DNA of 22,415 bases from the NCBI GenBank assembly GCA_009731375.1, contig BJOX01000062.1, positions 320,745-343,159 on the forward strand, written 5' to 3'. This document shows, piece by piece, positions 8,961 to 16,906 of the stretch. Each line of letters starts with the position of its first letter. Positions within the stretch are counted from its first letter, which is position 1. This stretch comes from Paulinella micropora (Eukaryota > Cercozoa > Imbricatea > Euglyphida). The notes beneath the pieces were generated by a model. That model did no database searches, was not told the origin of the DNA, and was given only the letters and a program-made list of their open reading frames with translations. The translations under genes were made by a program, and so were the position numbers.

Positions 8961-9896
8961 CATGCGACCCAAGAACACGGATGGGGAGCGACGAGAGGAA
9001 ATGCGAGACGGGTATCGGAGGAACGACAACAACAGCGGGAGAGGTCCGCGGGGTGGATATCGCGATGAGTATCGGGGAGGAGGATTTCGAGGAAGTCGGG
9101 GTAACTATGCGGCGGCGCCTAGACCGGGGATGGACAAACAGGTACAACCCTTGATATATGGGAAGTGGGGTGTTGGGAAAGACACAGCGGGTACAAGCGG
9201 AACACCTCACTCTCATTTGCCATATGTGCATCCGGATCGACAGGGGTTGCTTGCAGGGGCTGGAGCGGGAACACAGGAACGACAGGGACAGCCGGAGGGC
9301 GCGGGATTCATCGCGGGTACGGAACAAACAATAGAGGAGATGGAACGGGAACATGACCGCACTCATGGTATATATGAACAGGAGCGACCTCCGCGGCAAG
9401 AGGAAGCGCGTCCGCACAGGTCTAACAGCGACGATGACGTGAAGATCGTGGGGGTTTCCACGGCAGGTGAGCCAGAAAAGAGTGAGGGGGGGATCACGAA
9501 CGGGAATGGGGGTTTGACGTATGACAGGGGAACGGAGGGCGAGGCGACAACGGCGACGGAGCGACGGATCGGGATACAGGAGACCGGAAAGGGACGAGAT
9601 GGGAGGAGTTTGAAGACACGGGAATACGTGGATCTGATATAGGCAAAAAGAGGGGGCGAGAAGAGAGGATGGACGAGAGACAGGGAGAACGACATGCAAA
9701 ACAGCAGAAGGCAGAGGAGCGAGCATGTAGCGGATCGGGAGTACAAGGAAAAGAGGGTGAGAACAAGGAGAGAGCGAGATTGGAGGGGGAGCGGGAGAGA
9801 AGTGAAGGAGAGAGGGTGGCAGAGGAAAAGAAGCGAGAAGAAAGTGAGAGAGAGAGGACACGGGGGCGAGAACGACAATTGCTGGAGACACACTAG
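8961..9896 (+). other. probably inverted gag/linker segment (ORF 8962-9642 on the plus strand)
   Basis: Within the minus-strand element this block has the opposite strand bias: its plus strand is G/A-rich, whereas the plus strand is C/T-rich on both sides. The plus strand carries a 226-codon frame (8962-9642) beginning MRPKNTDGERREEM. It has an RGG-rich part (GGYRDEYRGGGFRGSRGN) and a hydrophilic remainder, followed by 9669-9896, rich in E, R and K. RGG-rich sequence is also what the neighbouring gag carries. If the block is flipped, the gag frame ending at 9893-9896 runs in frame into this ORF. No known catalytic motif is seen. The alternative is a genuine antisense gene. Confidence 0.55.
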
Positions 9897-10605
9897 TAAC
9901 CCTTATCCTTCCGTGTCCATCCCTTCGCCTTGATGTTGACCTCGTTGAACTCCTTCAGTGCCGGGAGTTCTTCCGGTGGGAACATGTCCTCCAACCCTCC
10001 CAGTTGCCACATGCAGTGTCGTACCGCCTCCTTCAGCTCCCAATAAGCCTCGTCCCTGTGTTGCTGCCTGCAAGTATCCAAGTTGTCGTGCCACATATTC
10101 ATCCCGTGACTCACTTGGCAATTCCCCTTGATTCCCAACCAGTGCATAGCTACTGCCGTGTAACACGAATCCTTATCCCAGTTCCTTGACCTGAGTGCCC
10201 TCCTGGTGTACTTCGGGAAACCTTTGATCAATTCCGAGTCCGGTGGGTACCGTGGCTGCCCCTTTAATTCCGTGTTTGGAAGAGCTCTGTTATGAAATTC
10301 CGCGTCGAACTTCACCTTTTCTCCTCCGCGAGGCGTCCCGTCTGCGTGGAACACTTGTGGTGGTCGCCGCTCCTGTCGCCGCTCCTGGTATCCTCCCTCT
10401 CCATACCTCGAGCCCCGTGGTCTATACCCCCCCTCATGCCTTGGCGCCCGATCTCTCCCCCCTTGCGTGAACTGTCGCGGTCGTCCGCCCCCCCGAAAGC
10501 CTCCGCTGCCTCCATAGTTGAACCTTGCCTGTGGCCACTTCGCGGTCACCGCTGGCGATGTGATCACACGATCGATCAACGCCGGGTCTTCCTCATGTAG
10601 TACCC
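9893..10605 (-). CDS. gag: gag C-terminal part, left of the gap
   Basis: The frame is open from the gap edge to a stop at 9893. It starts in the same sequence that ends the right-hand gag fragment (LHEEDPALIDRVITSPAV). It then has an RGG/RG-rich nucleic-acid-binding region (GGSGGFRGGGRPRQFTQGG and following) and a globular stretch with several Cys and His (CYTAVAMHWLGIKGNC, then MNMWHDNLDTCRQQH). No CX2CX4HX4C zinc knuckle is visible; the RGG boxes could replace it for RNA packaging. The stop lies in an ACTAGT palindrome at the edge of the inverted block. Confidence 0.72.
10495..10605. repeat. gap-flanking duplicate (pairs with 11220-11330)
   Basis: These 111 nt match 11220-11330 without indels and with 8 mismatches. 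The left copy ends exactly at the first N and the right copy begins right after the poly-C run. Both encode the same gag stretch. This is how two overlapping contig ends look when a scaffolder keeps both and puts N between them. Confidence 0.9.
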
Positions 10606-11198
10606 NNNNNNNNNNNNNNNNNNNNNNNNNNNNNNNNNNNNNNNNNNNNNNNNNNNNNNNNNNNNNNNNNNNNNNNNNNNNNNNNNNNNNNNNNNNNNNN
10701 NNNNNNNNNNNNNNNNNNNNNNNNNNNNNNNNNNNNNNNNNNNNNNNNNNNNNNNNNNNNNNNNNNNNNNNNNNNNNNNNNNNNNNNNNNNNNNNNNNNN
10801 NNNNNNNNNNNNNNNNNNNNNNNNNNNNNNNNNNNNNNNNNNNNNNNNNNNNNNNNNNNNNNNNNNNNNNNNNNNNNNNNNNNNNNNNNNNNNNNNNNNN
10901 NNNNNNNNNNNNNNNNNNNNNNNNNNNNNNNNNNNNNNNNNNNNNNNNNNNNNNNNNNNNNNNNNNNNNNNNNNNNNNNNNNNNNNNNNNNNNNNNNNNN
11001 NNNNNNNNNNNNNNNNNNNNNNNNNNNNNNNNNNNNNNNNNNNNNNNNNNNNNNNNNNNNNNNNNNNNNNNNNNNNNNNNNNNNNNNNNNNNNNNNNNNN
11101 NNNNNNNNNNNNNNNNNNNNNNNNNNNNNNNNNNNNNNNNNNNNNNNNNNNNNNNNNNNNNNNNNNNNNNNNNNNNNNNNNNNNNNNNNNNNNNNNNN
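10606..11198. other. assembly gap (593 N) followed by poly-C
   Basis: 593 N are followed by 21 C (11199-11219). The flanks overlap by 111 bp, so the real missing sequence may be nil. Translations through the gap are meaningless. Confidence 0.97.
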
Positions 11199-11219
11199 CC
11201 CCCCCCCCCCCCCCCCCCC

Positions 11220-12303
11220 GAAAGTTTCCGCCGCCTCCATAGTTGTACCTTGCCTGTGGCAACTTCGCAATCACCGCTGGCGATGTGATCACACGATCAA
11301 TCAACGCCGGGTCTTCCTCATGTAGTACCCAGCTGACCGGATTGTAGGTGGTGTTCAATCCCTGCCATCGGGCCTTGCCTTCCGCCGTGATATCCGCCAA
11401 CGCCACCACTTGTGCCGCAATCTCCGGAACCACCGCTTTCGTCTCTTTATCCTTCCATATCCCCGCCAGAACCATCGGGTATATCTCTTTCTTCTCGTGC
11501 AACAGACTGAGCCCCGCGATACTGGCAAAGATGTCCCTCAATGCCGTCCTCTTCGTAACCAGAGCCTGTGCCGCATCCTTCAGCGCCTCTATCTCGTCCC
11601 CCCTGTCAAGAAGTTGGCTAAACTGGTACACGTAAGCGAACACAAAATGAGCGACATCGACCACCACCTTTTTGTTATTTGCCCCCCGTTCCCCGAACTC
11701 CGTCTTGAACCAATCCTCCCATACTTGCGTGTCAAGTAACCGAGTGTGTTCATCTCCCGACCCCACCAAGTTGCCCAACAGGTAGCACACTTGGTCCGCC
11801 GCGTCCCCACACAGTGCCGCTTTCGCCTCACTCCACAAAGCCACGATGAACTTACGTACCTTGTTCATGTACTCATACTCGTGTTGCTTGCTCGCAACAA
11901 TTGGCCTATCCCCGTGTTCCTGCAGCAACTGTGTCTTACGGAGCTGTCCAAGGATCCTTTCCCGTTGTTCCTTTCCGTCGATCTTTGACTTGCTCGTGCC
12001 ACGTCGCCTCCGCTTTTCCCCTTTTCCCCCTTCCCTTGACCTCGACCTGTATTCCGATTCTTCTGAATCCGAGCTCGCCGCTCGTTCCGACCGCCTCCCA
12101 TTCTTCTTCTTCTTCTTCCGCTTTTCCGGGCACGCTACTGTCGCCTCCGCCTCGTCCAACAACTTGAACAGTGATGAATCCCTCCTCTCCATTCTCGCCC
12201 CCGCGTCAGTCGGCCCCGCCATATATTCCCGCATGGCGTCGTACGCCTTCCCCGCCAACCCTCTAGTGCCCCGTGCCCAACCCGTATGGTAGTTTTGTAT
12301 CAA
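11220..12303 (-). CDS. gag: gag middle part: basic region and capsid-like helical domain
   Basis: The frame runs from about 12303 to the gap. It starts with IQNYHTGWARG and then has a strongly basic, Ser/Arg-rich stretch (EKRKKKKKNGRR, then SRSREGGKGEKRRRRG) that could serve as a nuclear-localisation or RNA-binding signal. About 250 residues of mostly helical sequence follow (including KVRKFIVALWSEAKAALCGD and VVVDVAHFVFAYVYQFSQLL), a plausible capsid. The segment ends in an RGG-type tail (YNYGGGGNFRGGG). It joins the N-terminal fragment only through frameshifts between about 12310 and 12420. No family name can be given from sequence alone; position and composition support gag. Confidence 0.7.
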
Positions 12304-12327
12304 TCCGCCAGTTCCTCCGGCGGGTTC

Positions 12328-12945
12328 CTAGAGAATGCCGCGTCCCATCTTGTTATCGCATCCGCCATCTTGGTCGCCGCTTGTTGTAACTCCCGTCTCT
12401 GTGCCCCGCTGCCATACACAAAGACTTATGTCCCAGTTCGATATATATACCCCTTCCTCCAACATCCGATTCATCACAAAATTGGGCAGCTTCGCTCTAC
12501 TCACTTTTTCCCGGTAGAACCCAACCCCCACGTATAGTGCTTCCGCCAAATGAATCAGTTCCACCAGCATCATCCCCGGTCCGTATGAATGTCTGCCCCT
12601 TTGCCACGTCCACGCCGGCCAGTGTTCCACTTCGCTGTATATGCCCCCTTCGTCTTCCCTTTTCGTCCACAACTTGTAGTTTTTCGTCGACAACTGCCTG
12701 TATATCTCCGGTGCCATCTCCGGGGTATGTTGCATTAAGTCGTTGAAAACATGTGACATAGTTGGTGGATTCTTCGCATACACCGGATCTGATGCCGCCG
12801 GTGGTGCCTCCGCCTTAGCCTCCGTGTACCGCATTGCGTCCTCCCATCGGCCCGCAGGAGTGAACGGTATCTTGCGAATGGTCGCTGCCGTCCATCCCAC
12901 ATCCTTGTCCGCTCTGAACTCCGGTGCCCCAGGTTGTGCCTCCAT
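12328..12945 (-). CDS. gag: gag N-terminal part
   Basis: I start it at the ATG at 12945 (MEAQPGAPEFRADKDVGW) rather than at upstream in-frame ATGs, because the upstream codons fall in the 32-bp tandem duplication and an acceptor-like TACTTTAG lies 8 nt before this ATG. It is Trp- and Tyr-rich (KLWTKREDEGGIYSEVEHWP, then MMLVELIHLAEALYVGVGFY). After YISNWDISLCVW the sensible continuation (QRRELQQAATKMADAITRWD) is in another frame, and a second shift near 12310 leads into the next fragment. I recognise no specific domain. Confidence 0.65.
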   Translation of the reverse strand: MEAQPGAPEFRADKDVGWTAATIRKIPFTPAGRWEDAMRYTEAKAEAPPAASDPVYAKNPPTMSHVFNDLMQHTPEMAPEIYRQLSTKNYKLWTKREDEGGIYSEVEHWPAWTWQRGRHSYGPGMMLVELIHLAEALYVGVGFYREKVSRAKLPNFVMNRMLEEGVYISNWDISLCVWQRGTETGVTTSGDQDGGCDNKMGRGIL

Positions 12946-12953
12946 CTCGAATT

Positions 12954-12961
12954 CTAAAGTA
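12954..12961 (-). promoter_or_regulatory. candidate 3' splice acceptor before gag
   Basis: The minus strand reads TACTTTAG|AATTCGAG and then the gag ATG at 12945. The eight bases TACTTTAG are shared with the acceptor-like sites before ORF-A and ORF-B; the CCC before them and the GGT after them are not conserved here. Confidence 0.4.
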
Positions 12962-12978
12962 TAAAGTATATTATAATC

Positions 12979-13042
12979 GAAACCGTGATCTCCATATATA
13001 CATGTTCCGTGAAACCGTGATCTCCATATATACATGTTCCGT
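12979..13042. repeat. 32-bp tandem duplication upstream of gag
   Basis: GAAACCGTGATCTCCATATA and the following 12 nt occur twice head to tail (12979-13010 and 13011-13042) and are identical. On the minus strand each copy contains TGTATATATGG, a TATA-like word, 34 to 90 nt before the gag ATG. Confidence 0.95.
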
Positions 13043-13221
13043 GGAGTTATTATATCTGCTCCCTTTATATCCTCTCCTGACCCCCAAGTCCGTGTTTCCA
13101 GTTCCTGTATTGTTCCACCGTTATACCCCCGTTTGTTTTCCTTTTTGTTTTGTTTTCTATAAGGTCAACCTTATCTGTCTTTACGCTCTGTCCCTTTTCC
13201 CTTCCCCTCCGCTTCTCTATA

Positions 13222-13661
13222 TCTCTTCCCGCATACATTCGTCCCACATCTCCTTAGAGAGGCCTTTCATCCACTCCACTACTTCCGCTCCCGTCTCCAG
13301 CTTCTCGATCCCCTCGTCCTTCCTCGATACCCCTTCCGTCTTCTCTACCTCCCTGTCAGATGCCTCACCCGTCTCCAGTCTCCCGATCCACTCCTCATTC
13401 CTTGGTTCCTCCTCCGTCCCCTCTCTTTCCCTGTCAGATGCCTCATCCTGCTATCATTGCGTTCCTAGAGTCCCCCTTCTCCTGTGTCTCCTCACTTGTC
13501 GCCCCACCTTCTTCGTCCTCTTCCTCCAAAACCTCCTTCGTTTCTTTACTCCCCTTCTCCATACCTAGCATAATAGGTACCCACGTACGTCTCTTCATGT
13601 ATTTATCTTCTCCTCTGTCTCTTCCGAGCTCTCGCCACCTCCGCCTCCTCATCCAATTCAA
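13222..13661 (-). pseudogene. acidic ORF-C remnant between ORF-B and gag
   Basis: Two overlapping frames in different phases give a continuous acidic protein. 13661-13443 includes VLEEEDEEGG and TSEETQEKGD. The phase just after it contains EASDREREGTEEE, then LETGEASDREVEKTEG, then WMKGLSKEMWDECMREEI, and stops near 13222. The nucleotide words CCCTGTCAGATGCCTCA (13350-13366 region and 13430-13446 region) show an internal duplication of about 80 bp. It probably continues ORF-B through a frameshift. No function can be assigned. Confidence 0.4.
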
Positions 13662-14357
13662 AACCCAAACTGTCGAGTATCAACATATCCTGCTCGAATT
13701 GGGTCTTCAAGAACTTTTTACGCCGCTGTCGAGCCATGTCTTTCAAAGTTGCAAAACACTCCCACTCACTGTCCACCTCCGCCCTTAGTTCCGTCAACAT
13801 CTCCGCACTTGCTTCCCCTCCCGCTTCCAAAGCCACGACTTCCTTCCTTTTCCTCTCGTAACTCTTCCACCTCCGAACTACTTTTTCATATATATCTCTT
13901 ACAATTTGTATTTCCCCTGCTCCGAATATCTCCGCATCCGGGACCCCCTCCTCGTCGGTAAATGCTTTTTCCCAATAACTCGTTTCCTCATCTTCTTCCA
14001 CTCCTTCAACCACTCGCCTCCGTCTCACCTCGGCCACTTTCATCTCCCTTAGTGTACATAGTGTCTCGAACCCCTTCCACACCTCCACCTGTTGCTTGTG
14101 GTTCTTGGACCAGACCAACGCTTGTCGTGATCCCGGCTTCCGAGTGGCGAGTTTTTCCGCCGTCTTCGCCAAATCCTTCAGTCGATCCCGAACCCCATAT
14201 ACATCCCTATCGATCCTGCACTCCCCCGCATCCCATAGTGTATCGTCGTTTATGATCTCCTCCGATATACCCCTATTTTTGGCCTCCCGTATTGGTTCTG
14301 CCCCCGCCTCCACCTTCCGTTCTTCTCTCCTCCCTCGTCTTGTTCGTTCGCAGCCAT
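13603..14357 (-). CDS. 5' accessory ORF-B with two copies of a helical module
   Basis: The first ATG at 14357 follows an acceptor-like CTACTTTAG|G by 13 nt. It starts MAANEQDEGGEKN, but the long frame (14313-13603, 236 codons) is in another phase, so a one-base shift lies at about 14315-14350. The protein is charged and coiled-coil-like. It carries two copies of a module beginning GE-x-x-I-x-[KR]-D-[VI]-Y: AGECRIDRDVYGV near codon 30 and GAGEIQIVRDIYEKVV near codon 130. Each is followed about 50 residues later by F-x-T-L-[KR]-[ED]-M. The same module opens ORF-A. Proteins encoded before gag are unusual for Ty3/Gypsy elements. Function unknown. Confidence 0.6.
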
Positions 14358-14368
14358 AAGCGCCTCAC

Positions 14369-14382
14369 ACCTAAAGTAGGGA
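14369..14382 (-). promoter_or_regulatory. candidate 3' splice acceptor before ORF-B
   Basis: The minus strand reads TCCCTACTTTAG|GTGTGAGG. The same 13-mer (plus-strand ACCTAAAGTAGGG) occurs before ORF-A and in both LTRs. The AG is at 14372-14371, 13 nt before the ATG at 14357. Confidence 0.45.
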
Positions 14383-14412
14383 GAGGTGTGTATGATCCTC
14401 CCCTTCGTTGTC

Positions 14413-14919
14413 CTACTCCCCCTTTCTGGCCCTCTTGCAAGGCTCCTCGAGTGTACTCGTCCTCTCTTCCTTTTCTTGTTTTCCCCGCTCCTCATCCCTC
14501 CTGGGTTCCGCGTATTCCAGTCTTTCCCGTTTTAGGAACCTCAAAGATTCCTTGAACCGTCGCCCGTTTTCCCTTGCCTCTTGGTTCCACACGTATCGTG
14601 CCCGTCTCATCTCAGCCAGCATTAAGACCGATATTTTCGCCTTTTCTGCCTTGATCATTGCCTCCCGTCTCCTTTCGAGCTCGTGGGGACAGGCCTCCCT
14701 CTTCCTTTCCCATTCTAACATTTGTTCCCGCAAGGTTTCATATTCCTTATCTGTCGCTACCACCTCCTTGTATACATCCTTGCCTATTCGTATCTCCCCT
14801 TTCATCCACATCCCCCTCTCCCCCTCTTCGTTCTCCTCCTCCCACTTCTCACACCAGAAATCCTCTAAACCCCTTATGTCCTCCTTCTTCTAAGCCTTGT
14901 CAGACTCCTTATTTTCCAT
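14413..14919 (-). CDS. 5' accessory ORF-A with one module copy and an in-frame amber codon
   Basis: The ATG at 14919 lies 7 nt after an acceptor-like CTACTTTAG|G. It reads nine codons (MENKESDKA), then TAG at 14892-14890, then stays open in the same frame to a stop at 14413 (159 codons). The later part has KGEIRIGKDVYKEVV, the module shared with ORF-B, then long charged helices (ERKREACPHELERRREAMIK) and MLAEMRRARYVWNQEAR. The frame is preserved beyond the stop, so either the stop is recent, it is read through, or translation starts at a later ATG (14811). I do not recognise the protein. Confidence 0.55.
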
Positions 14920-14924
14920 CGTGC

Positions 14925-14937
14925 ACCTAAAGTAGGG
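14925..14937 (-). promoter_or_regulatory. candidate 3' splice acceptor before ORF-A
   Basis: The minus strand reads CCCTACTTTAG|GTGCACG and then ATG at 14919. With the donor at 15248 it would remove an intron of 322 nt. Confidence 0.45.
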
Positions 14938-16177
14938 CAAAAAGGTCCCATCATCTGTTTCACTTCAAGTCCCCCCCAAATCTGCCCGTTCTAGAATCCC
15001 TATTTCCACGTCCCTTCAAGTTCCCCAAATATCCCTCTACCCACCTCTACCCTGTGTCTGTGCTTCCCTTCCACTTAGGCCATCGAAATTCGTGATATGG
15101 CCAAAATCTGCAATAGTTCACCAGTTGGAAAAGCCCGCAAAGAGCACCAAAAATTCTCCCTGTGAGTTGGCGTGTCCTCAGCGCTGGTTGTCCGCTATAC
15201 CCGCTGCTTTTGTTGTCCTCTTTGTGTGCCATGATGGCGTCCACTTACCTCCGTCCAAAACCCCTCTTAAACTGTAAATTTCACGTTCCTTTCAAGTTCC
15301 CCTTGCAGATCCCGACCCCCTTTCGTACTCCCTTGAGTGGGGACCCGCGTGCTTGTTCCTCCATTCCGTAAAATCGTTCCCCTTGACCCCCTTCTTCCGA
15401 TTGACATGTCCACCCCCAAGCAGTATCTTTTGCATACCCTTCCTCTCGACAAATTCTGTAAGTTTCCCTCTCATTACCCTCCGTCGTGTCTCTTTTCCTC
15501 TCCCCAAACCCTCCTTTCCTCCCATACGTCTTTTTCCGTCCAAAATCCGTCGTTCCCGGTATCCGTTTCCTTAACTCCTCCCTCCAAGTCCCCATGCCAC
15601 GTGAATTCCCAGCCATCAAAACCCATCAAAAACGTTGTAAAACATCAACCCACGAACAAGCAAACATGAATCATATATATCCGAGTGGTTCCCCCATATA
15701 TTTGCCAAGGTTTGTGAAAAGGGAGTGTCCCTTTCTCACAGCCATGCGTCGCAGCAACCCTTGTCCCATCTCTAAACAGACCGAAAACTGCGTGCAAAAC
15801 CATCCCCCATAGTCCCCCTCTCATGCCACTGTATCCAGAAACACACGCCCGACACTCACACCACATGAAACCCATATTTGTGCACCCTGAGCTGCAAGCT
15901 GTCAGATCCAAAAATGCCTGTCTGTCAGCAACCCAAGCCCCACTCGTGAACAAACAGATCATAAGTAGCCCTACAACTCAAGAAAATCATTGCCCATACC
16001 TGTTTGCATGCCACTAGACCCAAAACATCTCAAGAAAAAGCTCATAACCACAGGAAGCGCATCAGAAAAATTCCACTCTCTCCCATTTTGCTCTCGATGT
16101 CTCTTTTCAACAGAAAATTTCCGGTTAGAAACCGAGAAAATTTCCATACCCCGTTTATTGTATTAGCGACTCCAGAT
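14938..16177 (-). other. 5' leader of the retrotransposon, no convincing gene
   Basis: This is 1.24 kb between the right-hand LTR and ORF-A. The minus-strand frame at 15619-15281 (112 codons, very Gly/Arg-rich) and a shorter one at 15244-15047 have no recognisable motifs and look like by-products of purine-rich sequence. A canonical 5' splice site lies at 15248. The bases just inside the LTR on the minus strand contain TGGAGTCGCTAATAC, which begins TGG as a tRNA primer-binding site should, but I could not match it to a tRNA. Confidence 0.5.
15243..15250 (-). promoter_or_regulatory. candidate 5' splice donor in the leader
   Basis: The minus strand reads GACGGAG|GTAAGT, a full consensus donor (intron would start at 15248). 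It lies in the leader upstream of every acceptor-like TACTTTAG site in the 5' ORF region. Confidence 0.45.
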
Positions 16178-16291
16178 TGTTACGATAGTAGGATATTTAA
16201 TAAACAGATAACTGTTACTAACGATATGAAGACTGAGGAATACCTAAAGTAGGGACCGATCAGTATTGCCACTACCGGGTGGGCCTGCATA
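16178..16291 (-). repeat. 5' LTR of the minus-strand retrotransposon (internally deleted)
   Basis: This 114-bp partner of 1222-1380 carries a 41-nt and a 4-nt deletion, the latter removing the TATA word. It is followed directly by ACTG (16292-16295), the second copy of the target duplication, and then by the continuation of the interrupted plus-strand LTR. It contains the shared ACCTAAAGTAGGG motif at 16242-16254. Confidence 0.85.
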
Positions 16292-16295
16292 ACTG

Positions 16296-16804
16296 TTATG
16301 CTTGGTCTGCCCCTCTATTTAACGGAGGAACGAAGTATTCCGCTTCGCATATCATCCGGGACGCGCGGGCATATCATTCTTACTGGTGCGTGCACCGAAG
16401 TGTGATAAGGAAGTTGCGGCGAAGAAGAGGAGAGAAAAACAGGCGCCGCTCGCAACGGAGGAGCAGAAGGGTCGTGGAAGACCGCGGAAGCGATTCCAAA
16501 CGTGACATTATGAGGATTGGAATGGAGTCTGATGTCGCTTACGGATCATCAGCTACTTTTTCTTTTCGTCGGGAGGGGGAGATCAAGGGGTGGCATTTGC
16601 ATCAGATGCCAAAGGAAGGATAGAGCTGGAGCTCGGGGGCAGTGTCGAGTTCTCACGGATGAGACTCGCATTGGACGTGGACAAATTATTTTTACTTGTT
16701 CGACAGCCGGAATACCTTATGTATGTGTCGGTCGGTCGAGAGCGCCTTCGAATGAGGAGTCAGTCGTCGGCGTGGGGGTCGACCGCTTGCAGCGGCTTCC
16801 CCTC
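16296..16804 (+). mobile_element. rest of the 5' LTR and short internal region of the plus-strand element
   Basis: 16296-16317 continues the LTR interrupted at 1221. Beyond that the sequence diverges from the 3' LTR, with some similarity lingering for about 25 nt. The internal part is only about 0.5 kb and encodes no RT or other known domain; a 114-codon Arg-rich frame (to 16623) is unrecognised. The size fits a miniature (TRIM-like) or internally deleted non-autonomous LTR element. Confidence 0.55.
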
Positions 16805-16820
16805 AAGGGGGAAAAGGGAT
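16805..16820 (+). other. polypurine tract of the plus-strand element
   Basis: AAGGGGGAAAAGGGAT lies directly before the TGTCGG start of the 3' LTR. Its core GGGGGAAAAGGGAT is identical to the tract of the inserted Ty3-type element, on the opposite strand. Confidence 0.75.
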
Positions 16821-16906
16821 TGTCGGCCGGCCCGCACAATACATAGTGGCATTAAGTGTAGTCCGGCTTGTCGTTACTTGACTCTTATGCTTGGTTTGCC
16901 CCTCTA
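16821..16906 (+). repeat. 3' LTR (5' portion) of the plus-strand element
   Basis: It begins TGTCGGCCGG and pairs with 1158-1221 plus 16296-16317. The outer end could not be fixed: CA dinucleotides occur downstream, but none is followed by a copy of the ATTTA that precedes 1158. Confidence 0.65.

Larger units (their letters stand above)
1222..16291 (-). mobile_element. Ty3/Gypsy-type LTR retrotransposon, large, degraded, with extra 5' ORFs
   Basis: Coding order on the minus strand is gag, protease, RT, RNase H, integrase, which is the Ty3/Gypsy order. Direct LTRs lie at 1222-1380 and 16178-16291. The 4-bp direct repeat ACTG occurs at 1218-1221 and 16292-16295 and abuts both ends if the LTR termini are set at 1380 and 16291. 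The left LTR is followed inward by a polypurine tract (minus-strand sense). The span is 15,070 bp including 593 N. At least a dozen frameshifts or stops interrupt the ORFs, so the copy is non-functional as assembled. It differs from a typical Ty3 element in three ways: about 2 kb of additional coding sequence 5' of gag, about 2 kb of noncoding sequence after pol, and LTRs much shorter than usual. The plus strand is pyrimidine-rich throughout, except for the block 8961-9896. Confidence 0.9.

Noticed and set aside
10518-12303. ORFs spanning the first gap, including a 575-codon frame
   Set aside because: The frame through N is arbitrary; the flanks overlap, so the true continuation is the other phase at 10603-9893.
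16160-16177. Primer-binding site TGGAGTCGCTAATAC next to the 5' LTR
   Set aside because: It begins TGG at the right place, but I could not match it to the 3' end of a known tRNA, so it is noted only in the leader entry.
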